A DNA stretch of 64,000 bases from Simplicispira sedimenti (GCF_022760965.1 NZ_JAKVIJ010000003.1:222783-286782), one strand, 5' to 3'; counted from the first letter of the stretch, positions 44,370 through 53,225 are shown. The notes: a model not told the origin generated them from the sequence alone. A program made the numbers and translations.

Positions 44370-44492
44370 GGCGTCTCCAGTGAAATGCGACAAGGGGTGT
44401 GGCCTGCATTTTGAACCAGGTGTTCTACCGCCATGGCGATATGGATATGCCTGTGCGTCAGGAGTGCAGGCCGATGCCAGGGCGTGGCAAGG

Positions 44493-45548
44493 CTACGCTG
44501 GGGCAATCTCTACCCGCATCGCCCGTTCCACGGGGATGATCCGCACCTGCAGGGGCAAACCCAGTGCAATGGTCTGCGCATTGGTGGCTGTGTGCAGCGT
44601 GACCTCGGTGCAGGTGTAGCTGGCGGCCCGGCCACTGCGCCACACGGCCAGCGCAAGGGGCAGCATCCATTGGTCGGCCAGGTGCGGGCCCAACGCGCCG
44701 TGGCTGCGTTGGTAGGTACGGATTTCATTCGCCAGGCGCTTGGCCACTTGCTCGGCCGACAGGCTGCGTTCGCCCAGCTGGCAAAAGACTTCGGTGACAT
44801 GGGCATGCTCCAGCGTTGCCAGCAGCGCGTTGCCTGGACCTTCGTTCTGGCGCGTGGGGGGCTGGCGCAGCTGGCCTGCCTCAAACGTCCAGCCCATGCG
44901 CTGGCCCAGCGTCTCCAGTTCACGCGGCGCGATACTGCGTGCCAGGCCGGGCGCCAGCGCTTCGCCCCAGGCGTCGAGCAGCGGTCCGCGCTCCTGCACA
45001 TCCACCGGAGCCAGCGCCTGCGGGTCGGGCGCGATGTGCGCCACCAGCTCGCCACCGCCCGCAGGAAAGAAGCCACGGCGTTTGAGATCCAGCTCCAGCC
45101 CCACGCCCAGCCGCCGCACCAACGGGGCAAAGGCGCGCTCCAGAAAATCAAACGGCGGCGCCATCGGGTTGTGCGTGCCGCCCATCAATTCGACCTTGCT
45201 GGGGGCTTCGGCCAGCATCAGCGCGGGCAACACGGTTTGCAGCACCAGCAGGCAACTGCCTGCGGTGGCGATCTGAAAACGGTAGTCGCCCGATCGAACT
45301 TCGCCGGGCGTGAACAGCAGTGTTTGCGAGTTCAGCTCCGCCCCCTCAGCCCGCCCACCGCACACGGCCACGGCCGCCTGCACGCAGGCCAGGTGCTGGC
45401 GCATGAGGCCCGGCTTGGGCCGCCCGGCGCGAATGCGCGTGATGTGCAGCGGCCGACCGGTGACCATGGACAGGGCGAGGCCCGTGCGCAGAATCTGGCC
45501 GCCGCCTTCGCCGGTGGAGCCGTCGAGGTTTAGTGAGTGCACCTTCAT
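44493..45548 (-). CDS. rtcA: RNA 3'-terminal phosphate cyclase
   Basis: 351 residues. Converts RNA 3'- or 2'-phosphate ends to 2',3'-cyclic phosphate, the substrate type for RtcB. N-terminal STGEGGGQILRTGLALSMVT (family signature), RPKPGLMRQHL, NGGGE-like pattern in GFFPAGGGELVAHI, HLADQWMLPLALA near 295, and TLHTATNAQ near 320 carrying the His that is adenylylated in E. coli RtcA. Last gene of the minus-strand operon slipin-rtcB-abi-rtcA, 45 bp after the Abi_C gene rather than directly after rtcB. Confidence 0.95.
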   Translation of the reverse strand: MKVHSLNLDGSTGEGGGQILRTGLALSMVTGRPLHITRIRAGRPKPGLMRQHLACVQAAVAVCGGRAEGAELNSQTLLFTPGEVRSGDYRFQIATAGSCLLVLQTVLPALMLAEAPSKVELMGGTHNPMAPPFDFLERAFAPLVRRLGVGLELDLKRRGFFPAGGGELVAHIAPDPQALAPVDVQERGPLLDAWGEALAPGLARSIAPRELETLGQRMGWTFEAGQLRQPPTRQNEGPGNALLATLEHAHVTEVFCQLGERSLSAEQVAKRLANEIRTYQRSHGALGPHLADQWMLPLALAVWRSGRAASYTCTEVTLHTATNAQTIALGLPLQVRIIPVERAMRVEIAPA

Positions 45549-45593
45549 TCAATATTTTTTGTTCTCATCAAGGCTGGTTTGACACCGATCACG

Positions 45594-46337
45594 TTAGGTC
45601 GGTACATCCTTGCGAGCCTCATGCGTAGCAAGTAAGTAGATGGCTAACGCGCCTGAGAGATTGACTGCCAGTTCTGCATGCCTCGCAGCGGGTCGAACGC
45701 CTACCTTCCCCTTTCCATGGGCATCGCCCAAGCGATTTCGAAGCGCTGCTAGGCCCTCAACGACTGCCGTGCAACCTCCCAATATTTGTTTGAAAACTTG
45801 TTCGGTGTGTTGGGACGGAGCTATTCGCAACTCCTCTGCTGTGAGTCGATACAGCTTGTTCATGTCGGGGTTGTCGTCATGTGCAACGTTGCAGTCATCA
45901 AGAATTTGCTTGCACACCGACTCAAGAAGTGTCCGAGCTACAGTAATTGCACCCTCTGGATCTGCTGCCCTCCGATCAAGGGCTTTTGACCATACGGCTT
46001 GGGCGTACGCCGAGTTCATTTTTTTCACGGCCCCAGAGACCAATGAATCAGCGGGATGGTTCTGGTCAGATTCAATCAAGTCCAAAAGGGGGCGAAACTC
46101 ACTCCATATGTACTCTCTTCGCTCGGCATACGTGGCGTACTTGCTTTTTATAAATTGCCAAAACTGAGGCAGGCTTCGGCAGGTTCTCACGAAGCCTGGA
46201 GCCAGGGAGTCAAATCGCTTCTCCGACAAAACGACCTGTCGTAGCCTCACATAGTCGGCGTCGTTTTCGTCGTTGCCGGTTGCTCGTGCAACCATCAGGT
46301 TCTGGAGCGTTTCTACCTGCTCTTTGTAGACGTTCAT
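45594..46337 (-). CDS. Abortive-infection (Abi_C) family protein between rtcB and rtcA
   Basis: 247 residues. The C-terminal ~110 residues show the Abi_C pattern: AITVARTLLESVCKQILDDC, then VFKQILGGCTAVVEGLAALR NRLGDAHGKG (in two parts) and RHAELAVNLSGALAIYLLAT. The N-terminal ~110 residues are helical and unassigned. The domain occurs in phage-exclusion and toxin-like proteins; some carry HEPN-type RNase folds, and the R-x-x-L/H residues in RNRLGDAH could serve similarly (inference). The start is 6 bp after the rtcB stop, so it is co-translated with RtcB. Codon choice is visibly less GC-biased than in neighbours, suggesting acquisition. Role in the RNA-repair operon is not known. Confidence 0.78.
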   Translation of the reverse strand: MNVYKEQVETLQNLMVARATGNDENDADYVRLRQVVLSEKRFDSLAPGFVRTCRSLPQFWQFIKSKYATYAERREYIWSEFRPLLDLIESDQNHPADSLVSGAVKKMNSAYAQAVWSKALDRRAADPEGAITVARTLLESVCKQILDDCNVAHDDNPDMNKLYRLTAEELRIAPSQHTEQVFKQILGGCTAVVEGLAALRNRLGDAHGKGKVGVRPAARHAELAVNLSGALAIYLLATHEARKDVPT

Positions 46338-46343
46338 GTTTGG

Positions 46344-47564
<1,221 letters not shown>

Positions 47565-47627
47565 GGTGTTCTTTCGTCTTGCTTGTTCTTATCTTGTCTG
47601 CATGATCCTGGCACTGTGCCATGGGCT

Positions 47628-48770
47628 TCAGTGCATCTTCACCAGGCCATTCAGCACCTGGTCCAGGCCACCAAACACCGAGATCTTGTCGATGCGCTCG
47701 GCCACGCGCTCCAGCGTCTCCAGCTCCTTCATGCGCAGGGCGACGGGGTTGTCCTCCATCACCTTGGCGGTGTTGAGCAGCGAGCGCGTGGCGGCGGTTT
47801 CCTCGCGGCGGCGGATCACGTTGGCCTCGGCCTGCTTCTGGGCTTGCACCACCTGGGTCAGGATGGTTTTCATCTCGCCGGGCAGGACGATGTCCTTCAC
47901 GCCCACGCTTTCCAGCTGCATGCCGTAGGGCTGCAGCTTGGCGCCCATGTGTGCGGTCACCACCTCGTCGATCACCGTCTTGTTCTCCAGCAGTTCGTCG
48001 AGCGTGCGGGTGCCCACGGCGGCGCGCAGCGCAAACTGCAGCTCGCGGTACAGGTGATCGGCAGGCTTTTGCAACTGGGCAAAGGCGCGCAGCACATCGG
48101 CATAGCGGTAGGTGGCGCACAGGTTCAGGCGCAGGCCCACCTTGTCGCGGGTCATGATGTCCTGGCCCGATACCTCCACGGCTTGCAGGCGCAGGTCCAC
48201 CAGCTCCACGGCGATGGTGCGGCCGTACTTCCAGAACGCGTAGGTGCCAGCGGTCAGCAGGCGCTCCACCTTGCCGTCCACCGTGAGCAGCGCGCACTGG
48301 CCTTCGGGCACCTGCACCTGCAGCACGCCGGCCAATCCGGTCACACTGCGCTGGCGCAGCTGGGTTTGCGTCAATCGCGCCACCAGCGCGGCGGGCAGAT
48401 CGGCGCCAGCTTGCAGGTCCACCACCTGCACGCTCACATCGACCAGGCCTTTCCAATACAGGCGGCGGGTGCCGGGGGGCAGGATCTCGACCAGCACGCC
48501 GTTTTCACTGCGCAGGCCCACTTCGGTTTCCGAAAGTTTCACCTGCACAAACTCGGCTGCCACCACGGCAGGCTCCTGCGCCATCAGGTATTCGGCCAGG
48601 CCGTGGGTGAAGGCGGGTTGTTCGAGGGCGAAGGTCTCCACACGCAGCTCGTCGGTGCCCGCAAAGAGCCAGTAGGTACCGCTGTGCAGCACGCGATCAA
48701 AGCTGCCGTTACGCAGCAGCAGGGCGCGTTCGGTTTTCTTCACGACGGCTCGTTGAAACATCTTCAGCAT
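47628..48770 (-). CDS. Slipin (SPFH/stomatin family), first protein of the rtc operon
   Basis: 380 residues from ATG 48770, with a purine-rich AGGAAAAG 3 bp upstream. N-terminal MLKMFQRAVVKKTERALLLR carries the short non-helical membrane-contact region. An SPFH domain (about 150-330) includes VPEGQCALLTVDGKVERLL, GQDIMTRDKVGLRLNLCATYR, LQFALRAAVGTRTLDELLEN and VKDIVLPGEMKTILTQVVQA, followed by a charged coiled coil KQAEANVIRRREETAATRSL. Slipins make membrane scaffolds. It occupies the position that Rsr (Ro60) takes in the enteric rtc operon. A longer in-frame reading upstream covers the RNA leader and is rejected. Confidence 0.88.
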   Translation of the reverse strand: MLKMFQRAVVKKTERALLLRNGSFDRVLHSGTYWLFAGTDELRVETFALEQPAFTHGLAEYLMAQEPAVVAAEFVQVKLSETEVGLRSENGVLVEILPPGTRRLYWKGLVDVSVQVVDLQAGADLPAALVARLTQTQLRQRSVTGLAGVLQVQVPEGQCALLTVDGKVERLLTAGTYAFWKYGRTIAVELVDLRLQAVEVSGQDIMTRDKVGLRLNLCATYRYADVLRAFAQLQKPADHLYRELQFALRAAVGTRTLDELLENKTVIDEVVTAHMGAKLQPYGMQLESVGVKDIVLPGEMKTILTQVVQAQKQAEANVIRRREETAATRSLLNTAKVMEDNPVALRMKELETLERVAERIDKISVFGGLDQVLNGLVKMH

Positions 48771-49054
48771 CTCTTTTCCTCTCTCTCTTCTTTGTTGTCG
48801 TATCGGGTTGCCGTTACAGCGATGGCGGGGTGCCAGGGGGCACAGCCAGGGCCCTGCAGTGCGCCTTGTCTGCTGCCCCGCAGGCGGGGCGGCAGCGTGG
48901 CTGGCTGCGGGCGCGGGCTGTGCCGGGTGCTGGCACAAACCGCCACCGGCTGACGGGGCGGGGTCTTGCGGCGGCGTCCAGATAAACGCAACCCTGGGGC
49001 CGCTCCCCGCGTTCGGCGGGTGGTCTTTCGACCGGTACTTCCAATCAAGGTCTT
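48771..49054 (-). other. Structured leader between the tRNA-like RNAs and the slipin gene
   Basis: Some 280 bp without a gene, transcribed (by inference) from the sigma-54 promoter. It contains several hairpins, among them GGTC-GAAA-GACC (49022-49033, minus-strand sense) and, overlapping the first tRNA-like domain, GGTC-GCAA-GACC (49049-49060), both capped by GNRA tetraloops, and C/G-rich palindromes around 48830-48900. Open frames here lack start signals. Confidence 0.5.
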
Positions 49055-49128
49055 GCGACCGTGGGCAGGAATCGAACCTGCGACAACCGCCTTTCGGCGG
49101 GGCTCTACCAGACTGAGCTACCAGTGGT
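49055..49128 (-). ncRNA. tRNA-like RNA domain 1 with a tetraloop in place of the anticodon loop
   Basis: Read on the minus strand: acceptor-like stem ACC-AC-TGG with CCA-C-GGT; D arm GCTC-loop-GAGC (49102-49118) preceded by TA as in tRNAs; anticodon-position stem CCGCC-GAAA-GGCGG (49087-49100); a perfect T arm GCAGG-TTCGATT-CCTGC (49065-49081). The 4-nt loop means no anticodon, so it cannot decode. It lies in the 5' leader of the rtc operon. It resembles the tRNA-mimicking module of bacterial Y RNAs (YrlA), which sits beside rtcBA in enterics. Confidence 0.75.
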
Positions 49129-49189
49129 GACACGCCGGGAGTCGCACCAGGCACGTCCTTTCGGAGTGGCTACTGCAGCCGTGCCGTCA
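49125..49189 (-). ncRNA. tRNA-like RNA domain 2, upstream tandem copy
   Basis: Minus-strand reading: acceptor TGAC-GGC-ACG with CGT-GTCA followed by an encoded CCA (49125-49127); D-arm-like GGCT-GCAGT-AGCC (49168-49180); anticodon-position stem TCC-GAAA-GGA (49156-49165); T-arm-like GCCTGG-TGCGACT-CCCGGC with one mismatch (49134-49152). The order of arms and the GAAA loop repeat those of domain 1, though the primary sequence differs. Its 3' end overlaps the acceptor of domain 1. Confidence 0.6.
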
Positions 49190-49217
49190 TCCAGTGTTTG
49201 CGGTGTGCGGCATGCAG

Positions 49218-49317
49218 GGCATCGACAGGGCCCGAAGGTCCCGGATTTCCGGCACCGGCGGGGCGGACTTCTGTCCCAACCCCGGCCTGTGAGCGGTCAC
49301 CGCTTGCGCTGGATGCC
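49218..49317 (-). ncRNA. 5'-proximal closed stem of the rtc transcript (Y-RNA-like)
   Basis: GGCATC (49312-49317 on the plus-strand complement) near the expected transcription start pairs with GATGCC ~90 nt later, enclosing GCGG-TGA-CCGC, GGAC-AGAA-GTCC, CCGGA-AA-TCCGG and a TTCG-capped hairpin. A long stem joining the RNA ends with an internal loop is the layout of a Y-RNA module. The boundaries and the assignment are inference. Confidence 0.4.
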
Positions 49318-49325
49318 TTGTCTAT

Positions 49326-49341
49326 TGCCAGATGCGTGCCA
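49326..49341 (-). promoter_or_regulatory. Sigma-54 promoter of the rtc operon
   Basis: Minus-strand TGGCAC (49336-49341), five bases, TGGCA (49326-49330), against TGGCAC-N5-TTGCA: one mismatch. The -24/-12 spacing is exact. RtcR, the activator of such promoters, is encoded divergently. Start expected near 49314, just where the RNA-like leader begins. Confidence 0.82.
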
Positions 49342-49414
49342 GGTGGGTGGCTAGGGTGTCGCTGGTTTGTAACTTGTTGATTTGAATGGATAAAAAATCC
49401 TGAAAGGGATTCTT

Positions 49415-49444
49415 TTGATTTATGTGATGTGGGAGTACTAGAAT
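49415..49444 (+). promoter_or_regulatory. Sigma-70 promoter candidate for rtcR
   Basis: TTGATT (49415-49420), 18 bp, TAGAAT (49439-49444), about 28 bp before the rtcR ATG. It lies in the ~100-bp AT-rich divergent region (49370-49471), which should also hold the RtcR upstream activating sites. Confidence 0.5.
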
Positions 49445-49471
49445 TAAAACTAAATAAATAGATTGATATCT

Positions 49472-51085
49472 ATGCGTAAAAGCAAGGTGGTGATCGGCTT
49501 TCTGGGCACGCAGCTTGACTCCGGCCGGGGCGCGGGGCGGTGGGAGAAGTGGCGCCCCACCGTGTCGCTGGTGCAGCACGAAGACGTGGTGATTGATCGG
49601 CTGGAGTTGCTCTACACCCTTGCGCACCAAGACCTGGCCCAGCTCGTGCAGGCCGACATGGCTCTTGCCTCGCCCGAGACCACGGTGAACCTGGTGCCCA
49701 TGCCCATTGCCGACCCGTGGGACTTTGGCGAGGTGTATGCGCAGCTGTTTGACTGGGTGCAGACCTACCGCTTCGACACCGAGCGCGAGGAGTACTGGAC
49801 GCACATCACCACGGGTACGCACGTAGCGCAGATCTGCCTGTTCTTGCTGGTGGAGTCGCGCCGTATTCCGGGCGTGCTGGCGCAGACTTCGCCCCCGAAG
49901 CGCCAGCAGGCGGGCAACCCCGGCAGCATTGCGCTGATCGACTTGGATCTCTCGCGCTACGACGTGATTGCCCAGCGCTTTGGCGCAGAGCAGCGCGATG
50001 CGGTGCAGTTCTTGAAAAGCGGCATTGCCACGCGCAATGCGCGCTTCAACGGACTGATCGACGAGGTGGAGCGCGTGGCCGTGCGCTCGCGTGCGCCCAT
50101 CCTGTTCACCGGGCCCACGGGCGCCGGAAAGTCGCATCTGGCGCGGCGCATGTTTGAGCTGAAGAAAGCCCGCCACCAGGTGGCAGGCGAGTTCGTCGAA
50201 GTGAACTGTGCCACGCTGCGCGGTGACGGAGCGGCATCCACCCTGTTTGGCCACAAGAAGGGCGCCTTCACGGGTGCGGCGGCTGACCGGCCCGGCCTGC
50301 TGCGTGCGGCGCACCAGGGTGTGCTGTTCCTCGACGAAATAGGCGAGCTGGGTCTGGACGAGCAGGCCATGCTGCTCAAGGCCGTGGAAGAAAAGCGCTT
50401 CTACCCCATGGGCAGCGACTGTGAGGTGGAGAGCGACTTTCAGCTGGTGGCGGGTACTAACCGCGACCTGCGCACCGAGGTGGCGGCCGGGCGCTTCCGC
50501 GAAGACCTGTTTGCGCGCATCAACCTGTGGAGCTATGTGCTGCCCGGCCTGGCGCAGCGGCCCGAGGACATCGAGCCCAATGTGGACTACCTGCTTATGC
50601 GCGTGGCCGCCGAGCTGGGCGGCGCGGTGCGGTTCACCAAAGAGGCCAAGGCCGCGTACCTGCGCTTTGCCACGGGCCCCGAAGCCCTGTGGAGCGGTAA
50701 CTTTCGCGACCTGGCCGCCAGTGTGACCCGGCTGGCCACGCTGGCAGAAGCGGGCCGCATTGGCGAATCGCTGGTGCAGGCCGAAGTGGCACGGCTGCGC
50801 TGGCTATGGCAACCGCAGGGCGCGGGGGCTGCCACCGCACCCGATGGCGAAGCGGCGCTGCCGGCCTTGGTGGGCGCTGCTGTGTGGGATGCCATGGACC
50901 TGTTTGACCGCCTGCAACTGCAGGCCGTGGCCGGGGTGTGCCGGCGTGCGCGCAGCCTGTCGGATGCCGGGCGGGTGCTGTTCCAGGCCTCGCGCACGCA
51001 GCGTTCCGTGGTCAATGATGCCGACCGCCTGCGCAAGTACCTGGCGCGGTTTGGGCTGACGTGGGAGCAAGTGGCGGGCGCGTGA
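49472..51085 (+). CDS. rtcR: Sigma-54 activator RtcR
   Basis: 537 residues. N-terminal ~185-residue CARF-type Rossmann domain (KSKVVIGFLGTQLDSGRG, the RtcR hallmark), which in E. coli represses the protein until an RNA-end signal is bound. AAA+ domain with Walker A FTGPTGAGKSHLARRMF near 210, the sigma-54 contact loop KKGAFTGAAADRPG (GAFTGA intact), Walker B VLFLDEIGELG and the Arg-finger region FREDLFARINLW. C-terminal HTH ending LRKYLARFGL. ATG 49472 lacks a good ribosome-binding site; a TTG three codons earlier is possible. It controls the divergent rtc operon. Confidence 0.95.
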   Translation: MRKSKVVIGFLGTQLDSGRGAGRWEKWRPTVSLVQHEDVVIDRLELLYTLAHQDLAQLVQADMALASPETTVNLVPMPIADPWDFGEVYAQLFDWVQTYRFDTEREEYWTHITTGTHVAQICLFLLVESRRIPGVLAQTSPPKRQQAGNPGSIALIDLDLSRYDVIAQRFGAEQRDAVQFLKSGIATRNARFNGLIDEVERVAVRSRAPILFTGPTGAGKSHLARRMFELKKARHQVAGEFVEVNCATLRGDGAASTLFGHKKGAFTGAAADRPGLLRAAHQGVLFLDEIGELGLDEQAMLLKAVEEKRFYPMGSDCEVESDFQLVAGTNRDLRTEVAAGRFREDLFARINLWSYVLPGLAQRPEDIEPNVDYLLMRVAAELGGAVRFTKEAKAAYLRFATGPEALWSGNFRDLAASVTRLATLAEAGRIGESLVQAEVARLRWLWQPQGAGAATAPDGEAALPALVGAAVWDAMDLFDRLQLQAVAGVCRRARSLSDAGRVLFQASRTQRSVVNDADRLRKYLARFGLTWEQVAGA

Positions 51086-51091
51086 GCTGCT

Positions 51092-51712
51092 TCAGGGCTT
51101 GCGCGCCGTCATCAAGAACAAGGGGTACTCCCGCCCATTGCGGTGCTGCATGCGCAGGATTTCGGTGAACGCTACGTCCCGCAGGCCTGCGTGCTCGGCT
51201 TGTGCCTGCAGGGCCTGAGGGCCAAAGCCGAAGTGGTGCACGCCCTTGGCTTCGTTGTCGCCGTGAAAGCTGCCGTCTTCTTGGTACAGATCGACCAGGG
51301 CCACGCGCCCGCCGGGGTGCAGGGCGCTGGCAAAGGCCTGCATCAGTGCGGTGGTGTCGGCCACGTGGTGCAGGGCCATGCAGCTGACGATGGCGTGGTA
51401 GCGCCCCGGCAGGCCGGCAAAGATGTCGCCCTGGTGCGGTGTGATGTTGGCAAAGCCCTTGTCGGCCAGCACCTGCAGCATGGCGCCAGACATGTCCAGC
51501 GCCGTGACCTGCGCCACCCGCGGCGCAATCTGTGTGGCGAGCAGGCCGGTGCCCGCGCCAAAGTCCAGCACATGGTCGGTGGGCGCCAGGGGCAGGTGTG
51601 CCAGCAGGCGCGGCGGCACGGCGGCCAGTTGTTGGGACATGGGGCGCTGGTCCCAGTCGCGGGCGGCGGTGTCGAAGTGGGAGGCCGTGGTGGTGGAGGC
51701 AGAGGTGTTCAT
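51092..51712 (-). CDS. SAM-dependent methyltransferase (type 11)
   Basis: 206 residues. SAM loop VLDFGAGTGLLATQIAPRVA near 48, motif II ALDMSGAMLQVLADKG, motif IV-like AIVSCMALHHVADT, and HPGGRVALVDLYQED (post-III). This is a small-molecule type methyltransferase of the UbiE/type 11 group; the substrate cannot be told. It converges with rtcR, the stops 6 bp apart, and is transcribed alone. Confidence 0.88.
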   Translation of the reverse strand: MNTSASTTTASHFDTAARDWDQRPMSQQLAAVPPRLLAHLPLAPTDHVLDFGAGTGLLATQIAPRVAQVTALDMSGAMLQVLADKGFANITPHQGDIFAGLPGRYHAIVSCMALHHVADTTALMQAFASALHPGGRVALVDLYQEDGSFHGDNEAKGVHHFGFGPQALQAQAEHAGLRDVAFTEILRMQHRNGREYPLFLMTARKP

Positions 51713-51945
51713 TCGTCAAGTGTCTGGGATGCGACCAATGGGGTTGCCGCATCAACCCAGCAAAGAGGCCGGTCAATTGCTCGTCCGCCTCGCCTGGGTA
51801 TTTCAGCTCAGAGAACTTGGCCGTCATAGTAGGGTTGTTGCGGGTGAGCTTCTTCAGCGTCACGTCCTGGGTCTTGTCGTTGGCCCGATGATGTCGTGCT
51901 GGTTCTTTCGCCTGGATACGGTACCTTGTTGGAAGGATTGCTGTT

Positions 51946-53052
51946 TCAAGTGCGGCTGAAATATGAGGCGAGCTCCCGTTCGCTCACTCCGTCAAGGTCA
52001 TCGAATTCCTTGAGCTTTCCCACAGGAATGGAAACCACACGGATGCCATCAGGTTGCCCTGCTTCTGCACGAATGAGAGAGCCGGTGGATGATCCTTCTT
52101 GCCACACCAGTGCGAACAGCGGCTCCCCATGCTTTGCGTAGTCAATACGCACCTTGCCGCGAAATAGTGCGGCTGCGCCATTGGGGCCACGAATGGCGGA
52201 TTCGAGGGTGCTGTGGTTGGCTGCTTTTCGCCACTTGGTTATCGTATGCACCGCACGGTAATAAACCTTCTCGCCGGCGGCCGAGCTTCGTGCTGGGGTG
52301 CTGTCGGCAGCAGGCGCTGCCGACGTTGCGTGCAAGGGCTTGGCTGTACTGTCGATGCTGCTTGCCAGCGCGGCCGCAGGCGGGGCACACAGCGAAGCGG
52401 CAGGTGATTTTGTGGGCGTGAATGGCATGACCTTGCCCAGCAACTCGGGAAATCCTGGGTAGCTCTGCGCGTTCAGCCCAGGTTTGCCCGGGGTGCCGGG
52501 TGCAATCAGGCAGCCTTTGGGTGCGGCGTAGCTGTCCACCCGGCGCACGGGTGCCTCGCTCCAGTTGATGTTGAAGGCAGCCAGTCTGGGGAAAAAATAC
52601 AGGCTGCTGTAGGGCAGGTGATCGTGTATCCACCAAGCCATTGCCGTCCAGTGACCACCACGTTCAACATAGTCCACCAGCCAAGGCATCACGATGCAGG
52701 CCGTGGCGCCATAGTGCCCCTCGACCGTGGGGTAGTCCCAAATGTGGCTGCCGTAGTTTTTCTCGTTGCTTGCGCAATTGAGCTTGTGTTGGTTGCCAAA
52801 AGCATTGACTTCGGGCGAGCGGTACCCGGAGCGCACGTGGATACGACCAAACGTGGCTTGCAGTGGCTCCAGCAGGTGGTTGCACAACTGCTGTCCGGCC
52901 CAGACGGCGCGCTCCGGGTTTTCCGGAACGTTGCGCATGCCATGCCAGGTGGCGATTTCACTCTGCAGGAATTCGCGCATGAAGAAATTGGGCGATAGGC
53001 GTGTGCGGCCGAACTCTTCGAGTTGGGCGTAGCTTGTGATAGATGATGTCAT
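51946..53052 (-). CDS. M15-peptidase-like protein with a C-terminal domain of unknown function
   Basis: 368 residues, no signal peptide. Residues ~1-200 include NFFMREFLQSEIATWHGMRN, FGRIHVRSGYRSPEVNAFG and WTAMAWWIHDHLPYSSLYFF, reminiscent of the M15A/VanY-like fold where HVRSGYRS is the conserved strand. The usual zinc motif SxHxxGxAxD is not clear, so catalysis is uncertain. Residues ~225-270 are a Pro/Ala/Ser linker. Residues ~275-368 form a separate domain (YYRAVHTITKWRKAANHSTL, IRVVSIPVGKLKEFDDLDGV). It stands alone between a spacer and rnpB. Composition is less GC-rich than in the flanking genes. Phage or plasmid origin is possible. Confidence 0.65.
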   Translation of the reverse strand: MTSSITSYAQLEEFGRTRLSPNFFMREFLQSEIATWHGMRNVPENPERAVWAGQQLCNHLLEPLQATFGRIHVRSGYRSPEVNAFGNQHKLNCASNEKNYGSHIWDYPTVEGHYGATACIVMPWLVDYVERGGHWTAMAWWIHDHLPYSSLYFFPRLAAFNINWSEAPVRRVDSYAAPKGCLIAPGTPGKPGLNAQSYPGFPELLGKVMPFTPTKSPAASLCAPPAAALASSIDSTAKPLHATSAAPAADSTPARSSAAGEKVYYRAVHTITKWRKAANHSTLESAIRGPNGAAALFRGKVRIDYAKHGEPLFALVWQEGSSTGSLIRAEAGQPDGIRVVSIPVGKLKEFDDLDGVSERELASYFSRT

Positions 53053-53225
53053 TGCTCAATATTGCCTTCTGGATGTTGCTGTGAAGGTAGAGGTGTTCGG
53101 GTGCTGTAACCATGGAGGTTCGATAGCCAGAGTGCACAGAGGACGGCCTGTGCCCCCGCTGCCTCGGCCCAACGCACATGGCAAAACCTGCTGTGGGCAT
53201 CGCGTTCAAGGATAATCACGCCCGT

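Noticed and set aside
49055..49128. A functional tRNA gene
   Set aside because: T and D arms look right, but the anticodon position has a 4-nt GAAA loop and the acceptor stem has an internal loop, so it cannot decode. Annotated as tRNA-like RNA.
48771..49154. N-terminal extension of the slipin
   Set aside because: Would translate the structured leader and tRNA-like RNAs; ATG 48770 fits the family.
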